A DNA stretch of 39,736 bases from Ardenticatenaceae bacterium (GTDB lineage: Bacteria; Chloroflexota; Anaerolineae; Promineifilales; Promineifilaceae). The DNA lies in the NCBI GenBank assembly GCA_020634495.1, contig JACKBR010000043.1, positions 1-39,736 on the forward strand, read 5' to 3'. This document shows, in pieces, positions 10,401 to 18,928 of the stretch. Positions within the stretch are counted from its first letter, which is position 1. Each line of letters starts with the position of its first letter. The notes under the pieces were generated by a model that was not told the origin of the DNA, did not search any database, and saw only the letters and a list, made by a program, of their open reading frames with translations. The position numbers and the translations under genes are program-made.

Positions 10401-12589
10401 CAACGGCCGTTAATGTAGACCAGGTTCGTGTGGCGCTCATTCAACCCAATCAGCAAGACATGCTGGTAATTGCCGAGCATTTTGATGCCACTCGCACACC
10501 TTCGGCTGTTGGCATGACCATCCCACTGGAGGGGAACGAGCTTACCCTGAACGTGATCAATACCCGGCAAATGGCGGTCATTGAAGACGCCCAAAATAAT
10601 CCGCGTACCGCACCCGTCCATGAGCTTTTCCGGGAGCAGGGTATTGAAACGGTTATTTTGCTGCCATTGGTGGTTAATGATGAGGTCATCGGCACTGTGG
10701 GCATGGACATTCTAGACAAGCGTTCTCTGCCGCGTGAAAGCTTGCGCCTGGCAGAAACCATTGTGTACCAAACCGCCACCGCCATTCAAAATGCCCGCTT
10801 ATTTGAACAAATCCAGTCAGCCCTGGCTGAAACTGAAATGCTGTATTCCTACAGCTCTCAACTGAATACCGCCACCAGCCTGGACGCCGTGCTAGATTCA
10901 GCCGTCGCGCCTGGCTTCCAGGTGGGGGCTACCAAAGCGCTGCTGCTTGTTTATGATCGAAATAGTGCCGGTAACCCTGAATACGGGCAAATTGCTGCGG
11001 TTTTGCCCAGAGAGAGCGCGAAAGTTGGTGCGAGTTTGTACCTGGCAGAACAGCCGGTACGCCATTTGTGGCCAAGCAGCGGGCAAAACACCGTTTTTGT
11101 TGGCGATGTTTGGGCCGACGGCCGTCTTAGCCCACAGGATAAAGAGGCATTTTCCCAACAAGATGTTCGGGCAGTGGCCATCATGTATTTAACGGTTGGC
11201 AACTTGCGCCTGGGCCAGATATTAATTTATTGGAACAAACAGCAAACATTTACCAATGCCGATGAGCGACTTTATGGAGCCATTGCTCAGCAGGCTTCTT
11301 CTGTGGTTTATAACCGGTTGCTGTTTAATCAGACGGAAGAAGCTTTATCAGAAACGGCCGCACTGTACCAGGCAAGCGCCGATTTGAACACAGCTCAAAC
11401 CTTTGAAGCGGTTCTCACCTCGCTGCGCCAGCACACCATCCTGGGCCAGGCCAGCAACGATGTGACCATTAGCTTCTTTAACCGAAACTGGGAAAAAGAC
11501 CAAATACCTGAAGAAATTCATGTGTTGGCAAGCTGGCAAGGGTTATCTGCAGAGATGCCCAGCCGGTATAAACTGGACGCCTTCCCCCAGGCAAAAGACC
11601 TCTTAAGCTACGATGAGATCAGAATTTATGAAGATATTGTCAACGATGAGCGCATAAACGAAGAGGGCAGAGCAACCTTTATTGAGAAATTTAAGACATA
11701 CGCCTTTGTTTACGCGCCGCTGATTATTGGTACCAAACGAGTCGGGTTTATTAGTGGGTTTTACCCGGAAGCAATGAGCTTTTCTGATGGGCAAATACGC
11801 CGACTGAATGTGTTAACACGCCAGGCGGCCGTTTCTCTGCAATCGATCCGGCTGTATGAACAAACCCAAGAAGCGCTGGCGCAAACAGAAGCGCTTTATA
11901 CAGGTAGTGAGCGCATTGTCCTGAGCTCAACCGAAGATGAAATTTTGCATTCATTGGTTGATTCCACAGAGCTGCGAACTCTGGACAGAGCCAACGTGTT
12001 TATGTTTGATCAGCCGGTAGAAGATGGGGTAGCTCGCGATGTGACGGTGGTGGCGACCTGGGTCAATGAAGGGGTTCCCGCCAGTGTAGAGGTAGGGACT
12101 CGTTTTGAAGTTGCCCATGTGCCATTCCTGTCCAGTGTAAATCCCGAAAAATCGCTGGTCATTCATGATATTCGCACCGACCCCAGCGTGGATGAGCAGA
12201 CGAGAGAAATTTTAGAGGGATTTGGCATGATTAGTTTTGTCATGTTCCCCATTGTTGTGGGTTCACAATGGTTAGGCATGGTTTCTGGCCAATCTTCACG
12301 GCCGTTGCAAATGAATGAGGTGCATATGCGGCAGGCCAATAGTTTGGTTAGCCAGGCGGCCGTGGTGATGCAAACCACTATCTTGTTCCGTCAGGAGCAG
12401 GCACGGGCGCGCCGGGAGCATTTACTGCGTGAAATTGCCGCCAAGGTTCGCAGTTCATCAGACATAGACACAATCATGCGAACGGCCGTTACCGAAATCG
12501 GCCGTACGCTGGGCCGCCGCACGTTCATTAAACTAAACAACGAGCAATCTGATAGCGACCAAAAAGTAGCAAATGGAGTAAACCCATGA
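7484..12589 (+). CDS. Giant membrane sensor D: duplicated helical ectodomain + HAMP + PAS + six GAF domains, no output domain
   Basis: A 1701-residue sensory protein. A membrane helix (about 11-32) and a second (about 289-311) enclose a helical ectodomain containing an internal duplication: QAETLEYISSGEEEA (about 61) recurs as QAETLEYVLNGEETS (about 177), and ANHGETLALLEAF (about 125) as ANHTETLELLQEL (about 243). Then come HAMP (309-362), GAF1 (375-529), a PAS domain (535-652), GAF2 (658-820), a short GAF-like unit (825-928), four further GAFs (about 938-1635) and the partial-GAF tail (1643-1682). No kinase or cyclase is present. Its TGA overlaps the ATG of the histidine kinase (ATGA at 12586-12589), so the two are translationally coupled and probably made in fixed ratio. 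The ATG at 7484 is preceded by a GGAG-type site. Confidence 0.87.
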   Translation: MNFIKNTPLKYKPLIVFAILAIINATGIYLLKQFAIDEIAESVIPTQRIVGEFGFLTKEVQAETLEYISSGEEEAIEQLAQTSAELTTLAERLTTLAQDDEELEILVANEATALNILNVSEELIANHGETLALLEAFEEAEQEKDASTALFNQTEFTDESGRTAELITQALNQGDKIQAETLEYVLNGEETSLSDLNNHLTILPAVIGELQTMLAADNSDQAQQLQTILSSVEHQAQLSEQITANHTETLELLQELEDLEGWAEETRLALLGLLENKVATISRRANGVAWVSGLAVQIVFMVVGLALARTVVKPVAELVEAANELTQGNLDARLKVRSRDEIGILMTGFNEMAARMQQAMGALQQQSQSLSASSEVSRRLSTILDPAELTTAVVELLQITFNYYHAHIYLYDDAREFLVMVGGTGEAGLAMLDNNHKIEAGKGLVGKTAESNKYTLVPDVTADSNWLPNPLLPETKAEAAVPITLDNEVLGVLDIQNNTVNSLDETDIELLQSVARQVAVGLQNAKLFSQAEKEKGQMETILAALSTPIVISRISSGRVAYVNDALVETFKLPREQLVGQVTPDFYADPEDRARFLLALREHGVASEFEMVLKRGNGELFWSMISGRIISYEGQPAIVSSVVDINARKRAEELLAKQANELSIVAKVSTAAATTLEPQELLQQVVDLTKSSFELYHAHIHLLDEATQMLSLTAGAGDVGRAMVAEGRYIPLTANGSLVAAVARSNAGAIRHYESPEEGFMPHPLLTETRSEMAVPIAIGSQVLGVLDVRSDKLNYFRESDLRTVTTLASQVAVALQNARSYTRSEAAIQELQEISRRLTREGWDEFVEQQVEELTFAYLQEHLGNAQAEAAGQNGHHGAVLSQPLQVQGEPIGELLLEGAAPHRDESIEIVQAVADHLSAHLENLRLAEQSERDRAAAEKRSQEMAIINEIVTQISTSLDLQHSLQIIVDELATAVNVDQVRVALIQPNQQDMLVIAEHFDATRTPSAVGMTIPLEGNELTLNVINTRQMAVIEDAQNNPRTAPVHELFREQGIETVILLPLVVNDEVIGTVGMDILDKRSLPRESLRLAETIVYQTATAIQNARLFEQIQSALAETEMLYSYSSQLNTATSLDAVLDSAVAPGFQVGATKALLLVYDRNSAGNPEYGQIAAVLPRESAKVGASLYLAEQPVRHLWPSSGQNTVFVGDVWADGRLSPQDKEAFSQQDVRAVAIMYLTVGNLRLGQILIYWNKQQTFTNADERLYGAIAQQASSVVYNRLLFNQTEEALSETAALYQASADLNTAQTFEAVLTSLRQHTILGQASNDVTISFFNRNWEKDQIPEEIHVLASWQGLSAEMPSRYKLDAFPQAKDLLSYDEIRIYEDIVNDERINEEGRATFIEKFKTYAFVYAPLIIGTKRVGFISGFYPEAMSFSDGQIRRLNVLTRQAAVSLQSIRLYEQTQEALAQTEALYTGSERIVLSSTEDEILHSLVDSTELRTLDRANVFMFDQPVEDGVARDVTVVATWVNEGVPASVEVGTRFEVAHVPFLSSVNPEKSLVIHDIRTDPSVDEQTREILEGFGMISFVMFPIVVGSQWLGMVSGQSSRPLQMNEVHMRQANSLVSQAAVVMQTTILFRQEQARARREHLLREIAAKVRSSSDIDTIMRTAVTEIGRTLGRRTFIKLNNEQSDSDQKVANGVNP

Positions 12590-15500
12590 GCCTCGATAAC
12601 GAAATTTATCGTGCACTGGCAGAACAAACGGCCGATCATATCCTGGTGACCGATGTTGAGGGCAGCATCCTCTATGTAAACCCGGCATTCACCACCGTAA
12701 CGGGCTACAAGCCGGCAGAAGTGCTAGGCAAAAACCCACGCATCCTCAAATCTGGGATGCACGACACCGCCTTCTATGAGAATTTGTGGCAAACCGTTTT
12801 ATCCGGTGAAACCTTTCGCGGCATGTCTGTCAACAAAAAGAAAGATGGCTCACTTTACTACGAAGAAAAAACAATTACACCAATAAAAAACACCAATGGT
12901 GTCATAACCCACCTCATCTCAACAGGTAAAGATGTCACCGAAAGAGTCGCCGCCGAACAAGACCTGACCACGATCAACGCAATTGCCACATCATTGCATC
13001 GTGCGCCGGACTTGCAAACGGTAGTAACCCGCGCAACTGAGGCCATTGTAGAGTACACAGCCGCGCCCACCGTCGCCCTGTTTCTTTTAGATGAGACGGG
13101 TAAAACGTTGGAACTTGCGGCCTCGCATGGGTTTAGTGTGGAAACGCTGGAAGTCGGATCGAAGCTGCCTGTAGAAGGTAGCCTGTCTGGCATCACCATC
13201 AGGGAAAAGCAGGTGGTAAACAGCAATGCAATTATGAACGATGAGCGCATGGAACCCACCGTGCGCCGCGCCTTGGCCAAGCAAGGGCTGCACAATGCTG
13301 TTTCTCTACCGCTGCTTTTTCAGGAAGATGTGTTGGGTGTGGTGAACCTGGTTTTTACCGAATCCCAAACGCTTTCTACCCAAAATAAAGAGACTTTGCT
13401 GCTCATCGGTAAGACGATTGGTCTGGCGGTGGTCAACGCCCGGCGCTTGGAGAACATTCTGAAAAATGAAGCGCAAGCTCAGCTACGCTTAAGCGTGCGG
13501 CAGGCGCTTATTACAGCCCGAACGCAAGCGGAAGTTTTTGACGCCATTATAGAGAAAGCCGCATATTTCCCTAAAACTGCGATTTCATTATTCATTTTGA
13601 ACTATGTTGGCAATACGGCCGTACTCGAACTTAAAAAAACAGACCCCGCCCAAAGTGGTCTGTCCCGTATGCCCCTTGGCACCCAAATTCCAGAAGAGCA
13701 CCTGCCAAATACCTTTATGTCTGACCAACCATTTGTGACAGACGACATCGTAAACGATAAACGCACGGTAGAAGGTGCCAAAACCCTGGCCAGTAAATTT
13801 GGGGCCGTTAGCCTGGCCGTGTTCCCCTTACGCGCCGCCGGTACCTGGCTAGGATTATTAATTCTGGCTAGTCCAGAAAAGGCCTACTTTACCGAAGATA
13901 AACTAACAATCTATCGCGATTTGGCCGAACAAGGCGCATTGGCCCTGCGCGCCATCCTGCTGTACGACGAAGCGCGTGCCGCCCTGACCAGACGCGAACG
14001 CGAAGTTGCCCTTACCGTACAGGTTGCTCAAGAAATTGCTTCCGCTACCAACCTGCATGATCTTTACCAACGGGTTGTTACCCAGGTTCAAGAGCAGTTT
14101 GGCTACTACTACACCCAGCTGCTGCGCTACGATGACAGCATGGACACCCTGGTTTTGGTTGTGGGCTATGGCGATGCTGGCGAAAAAATGCTGGCAATGA
14201 ACCACTCCATGCCAATGGGCGTTGGCCTAATTGGTAAAGCTGCCCAAACCAGAGAGCCAGTTTTGCGCGCACACGTCGCCACAGATCCCAACTGGCAATC
14301 CAATCCCTTGCTGCCAGAAACAGCAAGTGAGCTTGCTGTGCCCATCAAATTAGGCGAGCAAGTTTTGGGGGTGCTGGATGTGCAAAGCAGTCTCGTGAAT
14401 GGCCTATCTGCTAACGACCAGCTGCTGCTAGAAGGTTTATGTGGCCAGATTGCTATTGCTATTGAGAGCACGCGACTCCGTCAGGAAATGGAAAGTCGGC
14501 TGCGAGAGCTGAGCCTTTTGCAGCGACAGATGAGTCGTGAAGGATGGCAAAAATATCAGCAAACGCAGCATGAAAGAGTGGGGTACAGCTTCGACTTAAC
14601 AGGATTGCAGCTATTGACCACACAACAAGACGCTGCCAACATCAGGAGCCAAAATGGCACTTCGCCGCTTGCCAATCAAGCCAAAATCAGTAAACCATTG
14701 ACCATTCGTGGTGAGGCCATTGGCAGCTTTGGTGTAGAAGAAGACCCAACACGGCCGTTATCCGATGAAGAGCGCGAAATTATTGATGCTGTTGCCCAGG
14801 AACTGGCCGAAGCGCTGGAAGCCGCCCGCCTGTTTGAGCAAACCCAAATTGCCCTGGCCGAGCAAGAACGGCTGGCTTCTGAACTAGAAACTGTGGCCCA
14901 GGTGAGTACCGCAGCTTCCACCATTTTAGAAGTGGACGAACTGCTGCAATCCGTAGTCGACCTGGCCAAGAGCAGCTTTGGTCTTTACCATGTGCATATC
15001 TACCTGACCAGCGAAACGGGCAAGAAGCTGCAACTGAAAGCTGGCGCAGGCAATATCGGCCGTCTGATGAGCCTGGAGGGCCGCGAGATCAATATCGACG
15101 CAGAATCTATCGTCTCCCGTGCCGCCCGTACCCAAAAAGGTGTACTGGAAAATAACGTTCGCCGGACGGTCGACTTCTTGCCCCACCCATTGCTGCCTGA
15201 AACACGCGCCGAAATGGCCCTGCCCATGCTGGTAGGTGGGAAGCTCATTGGCGTCTTAGACTTGCAATCAGACAAAGAAGAGTATTTCACCCAGGAAGAC
15301 CTTAACGTTCAGACAACCCTGGCCGCCCAGATTGCCGTTGCTGTAGAAAACGCCAATCAATACGCTGTCCAGGTTCAAACATCCACAAAACTGCGCGAGG
15401 TCGATATTCTAAAATCAGAATTTTTGGCCAGCATGAGCCACGAGCTGCGGACGCCGCTTAACTCCATTATTGGGTTTGCAGACGTGCTGCTAGAAGGGCT

Positions 15501-16134
15501 AGATGGCGACTTAAATGAGCGCATGGAAGAAGATGTGCGGCTTATTCGGGAGAGTGGTAACCATTTGCGCGGGCTAATTGGCGACATTTTAGATATGTCC
15601 AAAATTGAGGCTGGGCGCATGGATTTGCGCTACGAGGAAATTAATATGGCACAGCTGGCCAACGACGTTGTGGCAACGGCCGCACCGCTGGCCCAAGAGA
15701 AACAGCTCTTCCTCCATTTGGATATTGATGAAGAGGTTCGATCGGTTCAGGCGGATCGCACGCGGCTGCGCCAGGTTTTGTGGAACATTGTTGGTAATGC
15801 CATTAAGTTTACGGAAAAAGGGAGTGTTACCATATCCGTACAGGCTCAGCCCAACCATGTGCTTTGCTCAGTTCGTGATACGGGCATTGGCATTAAGGAA
15901 GAGCACGCGCCCGCTGTTTTTGAACAATTCAGACAGATTGATGGCGGTTTGAACCGTGCTGCCGGGGGCACAGGCTTGGGCATGCCGATTACGAAAAAGC
16001 TGATAGAGTTACACGGCGGCGAAATTTGGCTAGAAAGTGTGTATGGACAAGGCAGTACTTTTTTGTTTACCATTCCCTATGAGCCGCCACAAGTGAAGCC
16101 AAACGCAGCCAAAACGGCATCAGCAGTTGCCTAG
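12586..16134 (+). CDS. Soluble PAS/GAF sensor histidine kinase (output subunit of the array)
   Basis: A 1182-residue kinase without membrane helices. It has an N-terminal PAS domain (about 5-125, ending DVTERVAAEQD), GAF1 (125-288), GAF2 (298-458), GAF3 (471-631), a short GAF-like unit (638-753, REGWQKY start) and GAF4 (761-925). HisKA follows (935-1011) with H-box SHELRTPLN and phosphoacceptor His952, then HATPase_c (1053-1165) with N-box LWNIVGNAIKF, G1 VRDTGIGI and G2 GGTGLGMPI, all intact. It should autophosphorylate and pass phosphate to a receiver, most simply the CheY-like protein encoded 304 bases downstream. It lacks a receiver domain of its own. Being soluble and coupled by a 4-base overlap to sensor D, it probably takes its membrane input from sensors A-D. 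Confidence 0.93.
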   Translation: MSLDNEIYRALAEQTADHILVTDVEGSILYVNPAFTTVTGYKPAEVLGKNPRILKSGMHDTAFYENLWQTVLSGETFRGMSVNKKKDGSLYYEEKTITPIKNTNGVITHLISTGKDVTERVAAEQDLTTINAIATSLHRAPDLQTVVTRATEAIVEYTAAPTVALFLLDETGKTLELAASHGFSVETLEVGSKLPVEGSLSGITIREKQVVNSNAIMNDERMEPTVRRALAKQGLHNAVSLPLLFQEDVLGVVNLVFTESQTLSTQNKETLLLIGKTIGLAVVNARRLENILKNEAQAQLRLSVRQALITARTQAEVFDAIIEKAAYFPKTAISLFILNYVGNTAVLELKKTDPAQSGLSRMPLGTQIPEEHLPNTFMSDQPFVTDDIVNDKRTVEGAKTLASKFGAVSLAVFPLRAAGTWLGLLILASPEKAYFTEDKLTIYRDLAEQGALALRAILLYDEARAALTRREREVALTVQVAQEIASATNLHDLYQRVVTQVQEQFGYYYTQLLRYDDSMDTLVLVVGYGDAGEKMLAMNHSMPMGVGLIGKAAQTREPVLRAHVATDPNWQSNPLLPETASELAVPIKLGEQVLGVLDVQSSLVNGLSANDQLLLEGLCGQIAIAIESTRLRQEMESRLRELSLLQRQMSREGWQKYQQTQHERVGYSFDLTGLQLLTTQQDAANIRSQNGTSPLANQAKISKPLTIRGEAIGSFGVEEDPTRPLSDEEREIIDAVAQELAEALEAARLFEQTQIALAEQERLASELETVAQVSTAASTILEVDELLQSVVDLAKSSFGLYHVHIYLTSETGKKLQLKAGAGNIGRLMSLEGREINIDAESIVSRAARTQKGVLENNVRRTVDFLPHPLLPETRAEMALPMLVGGKLIGVLDLQSDKEEYFTQEDLNVQTTLAAQIAVAVENANQYAVQVQTSTKLREVDILKSEFLASMSHELRTPLNSIIGFADVLLEGLDGDLNERMEEDVRLIRESGNHLRGLIGDILDMSKIEAGRMDLRYEEINMAQLANDVVATAAPLAQEKQLFLHLDIDEEVRSVQADRTRLRQVLWNIVGNAIKFTEKGSVTISVQAQPNHVLCSVRDTGIGIKEEHAPAVFEQFRQIDGGLNRAAGGTGLGMPITKKLIELHGGEIWLESVYGQGSTFLFTIPYEPPQVKPNAAKTASAVA

Positions 16135-16438
16135 AAGTTAAGTAAATCACGATACGTTGCTTAAAAACCTGAGCGCAACTTGTAATTTATTTGGGCAAAT
16201 GCCAATTTTGAGAAAGTATCTATTTAGCTTTTACATAGATCATTAATTTTATTGAATACATTGCTATGGAAACAATAAGTTATGGTGAAAGTGAGCGATT
16301 GTATGATTGAGGCAATCTCATTTTAGCTAGAAACTGGCAAGTTGATTTTTAGTTACTTGGTTTCTTTAGCGGTAATAATTATGGCGTAACACCAGTCTAA
16401 GGTTACAAAGTAATGATTTTGAATTAAGGTAAGTTATT
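16135..16438. other. AT-rich intergenic region before the response regulator
   Basis: This 304-base gap is markedly richer in A+T than the genes on either side and has no palindrome copy, no ORF and no strong hairpin. It probably contains the regulator's own promoter. Several AT-rich hexamers could act as -10 boxes but none has a well-placed -35, so none is called. An AAGG about 12 bases before the ATG at 16439 may be the ribosome binding site. Confidence 0.5.
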
Positions 16439-16825
16439 ATGCCGAAAACAGATAAGAAAGTTCTTTGTGTAGAGGACAATCCAGTTAATATGTTGCTGGT
16501 ATCGCGTATTGTGGAAGCAGAGGGGCATGAGTTGATTAAAGCAATTGACGCATCTGCTGCTGAAGCAATTTTATCAACGGTTGTTCCCGATATTATTTTG
16601 CTTGATATCAACCTGCCGGGGAAAAGTGGCCTGGAGCTGGCGCGAGAATTTAAGGATGATGCTCGCTTAGCGCCCGTGCCGCTAATTGCGACGACGGCCC
16701 AGGTATTGGTGGGGGATCGGGAGCGCTGCCTGGAAGCAGGCTGTGACGATTATTTGCCGAAGCCTTTAGATATTCGCAAGCTGCGTGAAGTGCTGCGCCA
16801 ATATTTGAGTAATGGAATAGGCTAA
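16439..16825 (+). CDS. Single-domain response regulator (CheY/DivK type)
   Basis: A 128-residue stand-alone receiver domain with all catalytic residues: acidic pair Glu12/Asp13, phosphoacceptor Asp56 in IILLDINLPG, Thr85/Thr86 in LIATTAQV and Lys108 in YLPKPLD. It has no DNA-binding or enzymatic output, so when phosphorylated it must act by protein contact or as a phosphorelay shuttle. Its position directly after the array kinase, same strand, makes it the likely partner, although the 304-base gap suggests separate expression. A strong terminator follows at 16865. Confidence 0.93.
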   Translation: MPKTDKKVLCVEDNPVNMLLVSRIVEAEGHELIKAIDASAAEAILSTVVPDIILLDINLPGKSGLELAREFKDDARLAPVPLIATTAQVLVGDRERCLEAGCDDYLPKPLDIRKLREVLRQYLSNGIG

Positions 16826-16864
16826 CGGCCGTAATCTTCCATCCCCTGCAAAATAAACACACCT

Positions 16865-16908
16865 AACACCAGCCTCCTACAGGTTATTGTAGGAGGCTGG
16901 TGTTTTAA
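16865..16908 (+). terminator. Strong intrinsic terminator of the sensory locus (possibly bidirectional)
   Basis: A perfect 17-bp stem (16865-16881 with 16888-16904) closes a 6-base loop and runs into a TTTT tract on the plus strand. It lies between the convergent response regulator and methyltransferase genes and touches the methyltransferase stop codon (16905-16907). The minus-strand side is not followed by a clear T-run, so terminator activity in that direction is less certain. Confidence 0.88.
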
Positions 16909-18095
16909 ACTTCCTCTGTGCCCACAATGACAGACGGTTTGCCCAAGATGTGCGTAAGAAACAGGAAACGATGCTGCTCTTTGAGGCCGCTCAGGCGCAG
17001 CTGTCGCTGTAATTTGTCTGGCTCCAGGGGAGAGCCGCGCTTCTTGATGGTGACACTGCCAATCTGCCGCTGGCGCAAATAATGCCGCAGCTGTTTAAGC
17101 TGAAACGGAAAATGCGCTTCTATGGCAAAGCAGCGGGCAAATGGGGTGGAAACGGCCGTATCCGCCGTCAGGTAAGCAATCGATTCGTCAATCTGGCTGG
17201 CCCCCAGCTGCGCGGCCAGCGCCTGTACCAAATGGGCTCGAATCACCGCGCTGTCTGGCTCATAAAGATAAGCTTTGGGCTGGGAAACGCTGCTGGCTTC
17301 GTGGGGTAAATCGGCAGTGGTGAGCGAATCTCCCCCAGGCAGCAAGGTGGCCCGCCGCTGCACGCCGGAATGAAAACGGCCGTACCACAACACCCCTTCC
17401 TTCATCTCGCCATCTAATGAGATAAATTCCACTTCAGCCTCATCTGGCAGTTCGGCATAATCTACGCCAGGGCTAATTTTTACGGCCGTTTCTGGCACCA
17501 CCGCCCGCCATTGGTCGATCAGGCTGAGCGGCGGCCGGTACTGCGCCAATGAGAAAAAGCGCCGCCCCTGCTCATCACGCCGCGCCGGGTCAAAAAAAAG
17601 AGCATCCATCTGTTTAAGCGGCGTTAAACTGTACAAATCGGCTTGCAGAGGATGAAACTGTGCGCCATGCCCGTAGACACGCACGTTTTCCTGCGCCATC
17701 GCCAGGCGCACCGGTTCCCATTCCACCCCGGTGACCTGGGCCATGGCCGCCAGGGCGATGGCGTCGCCGCCAAGGCCGCAGCCCAAATCGGCAATCTGCT
17801 GGCAGCCCAGTTGGGCAAACCGGCGGGCGCGATGCTGCGCAACCACCTCGCCAGACGCCTGCTCCAAGGCAGCGCGGACAAAATACATCTGGTTGGCCCG
17901 GCTAAACTTGGCCGCAGCGTGCTGCCGCAAAACGATGGTTTCTAAGACGGCCTGCGCCTGGCTTTTGGGCAATTTTTGGCGCAGCCAGGTGGCAATTTGC
18001 AAATGGGTTTGTGGGGTAACGGCCGTTTCACTCAATGCTTGCAGCCATTGCTGGCCATTTGGGGAGAGCAAAAAGGCGAGGTCGTCCAGCGTCAT
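16905..18095 (-). CDS. Class I SAM-dependent methyltransferase with THUMP-like C-terminal domain
   Basis: A 396-residue protein. A Rossmann methyltransferase core carries SAM motif I IADLGCGLGGDA (about 101-112), an acidic GVEWEP strand end, and DALFFDPARRDEQGRR (about 164-179), the region where substrate nitrogens or carbons are usually bound. The last 80 or so residues resemble the THUMP-like domain of this family (QIGSVTIKKRGSPLEPDKL), suggesting an RNA substrate; the true substrate is not known. It is the third gene of a minus-strand operon, its start lying two bases after the nuclease stop, so co-translation is likely. Both SAM-binding and putative RNA-binding parts look complete. Confidence 0.85.
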   Translation of the reverse strand: MTLDDLAFLLSPNGQQWLQALSETAVTPQTHLQIATWLRQKLPKSQAQAVLETIVLRQHAAAKFSRANQMYFVRAALEQASGEVVAQHRARRFAQLGCQQIADLGCGLGGDAIALAAMAQVTGVEWEPVRLAMAQENVRVYGHGAQFHPLQADLYSLTPLKQMDALFFDPARRDEQGRRFFSLAQYRPPLSLIDQWRAVVPETAVKISPGVDYAELPDEAEVEFISLDGEMKEGVLWYGRFHSGVQRRATLLPGGDSLTTADLPHEASSVSQPKAYLYEPDSAVIRAHLVQALAAQLGASQIDESIAYLTADTAVSTPFARCFAIEAHFPFQLKQLRHYLRQRQIGSVTIKKRGSPLEPDKLQRQLRLSGLKEQHRFLFLTHILGKPSVIVGTEEV

Positions 18096-18097
18096 GG

Positions 18098-18928
18098 TTA
18101 GGGGCGTTCTGGGGTGAGCAGTTGTTCGTCGAGGGCGGGCGATTCTTCTGTTTCGTCTTGTTCATCCAGCTCAGGAACGGCCGTACCCACTCCCTGCCGC
18201 CCACAAAAAGCCTGGTACGCACAAGACCGGCAGCTCTGCCAATCATCGGTTAAAGGCCAATCGCCAGCGTTAACCGCATCGTCTATTTGGGCGGCAATTT
18301 GTTGCAGTTCAGCCCAGTTTGCCTGATGGTCTGCGGCGCTGTAGCGGATGGTCATGGGGATGTCGGCTGCCTGAACGTACCAATACGTCAGGCTAATCTG
18401 CTCAGGGGCTAACTGGATGTTTTGTGGCCAGAAGGCGCTGCCCCCTTCAGCCAGCAGGGCCAAATAAAGGCGCGTTTGCCAACGGCCGTTTAGCTCATCA
18501 AGCGTGGCGGGTCGGCCCGTTTTCCAATCAAAAATGTGGGCAAACGGTTGGTTTTGGCCATCTTCCCCAATGACGAGCAGATCGAAACGGCCGTACAGCA
18601 AATGATTGCCCAAAGGCACCGTCAACCCCGTTTCTGGCAAAAAATGGGCGTTGTCCGGCAGCGCTTGCACAGGCGAATGTGCCACAAACGCCTGCCACCA
18701 TTGCTGCACCTGGCGGTCAGGAATTGTGCCAGGGGCAATCGTTAAGCCTAAAAAATGGCGTTCCAGCAATTGGTGAAAATCCTGGCCTTGTTGCAGCGCC
18801 TGCTCTGTGCGTTCGGGCAGTGGCGTGGCTGGCCAGGGCAGGCGGCGCAAGTAGCGCAGCTGAAAGCGCCTCTGGCAGGTTAAAAAGGTGGCCAGCTTGT
18901 ACTGGCTCAGGGTCAGGCGTGGCTCCAT
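18098..18928 (-). CDS. PD-(D/E)XK nuclease, Cas4/AddB-like with Fe-S cluster cysteines
   Basis: A 276-residue predicted DNA nuclease of the RecB-like (PDDEXK_1) class. The metal-binding core is visible: GRFDLL with Asp116, then IFDWKTG with Asp134 and Lys136, then a Q-x(3)-Y motif (Gln151, Tyr155). Cys18, Cys233, Cys236 and Cys242 give the N-terminal plus C-terminal four-cysteine arrangement that binds a 4Fe-4S cluster in Cas4 and AddB nucleases. The start at 18928 overlaps the CHAT gene stop by one base (TGATG), so the longer upstream frame to 19039 is rejected. No helicase is encoded beside it, unlike AddAB. Partnering with a CHAT protease and a methyltransferase is unusual. A house-keeping repair role remains possible. 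Confidence 0.88.
   Translation of the reverse strand: MEPRLTLSQYKLATFLTCQRRFQLRYLRRLPWPATPLPERTEQALQQGQDFHQLLERHFLGLTIAPGTIPDRQVQQWWQAFVAHSPVQALPDNAHFLPETGLTVPLGNHLLYGRFDLLVIGEDGQNQPFAHIFDWKTGRPATLDELNGRWQTRLYLALLAEGGSAFWPQNIQLAPEQISLTYWYVQAADIPMTIRYSAADHQANWAELQQIAAQIDDAVNAGDWPLTDDWQSCRSCAYQAFCGRQGVGTAVPELDEQDETEESPALDEQLLTPERP

Noticed and set aside
1078..12589. Hidden histidine kinase or cyclase domain in sensors A-D
   Set aside because: No H-box, N-box, GGDEF, EAL, or methyl-accepting hairpin motif can be read anywhere in the four proteins.
16135..16438. Small RNA or riboswitch before the response regulator
   Set aside because: No stable stem or known aptamer pattern can be seen; AT-richness alone is not evidence.
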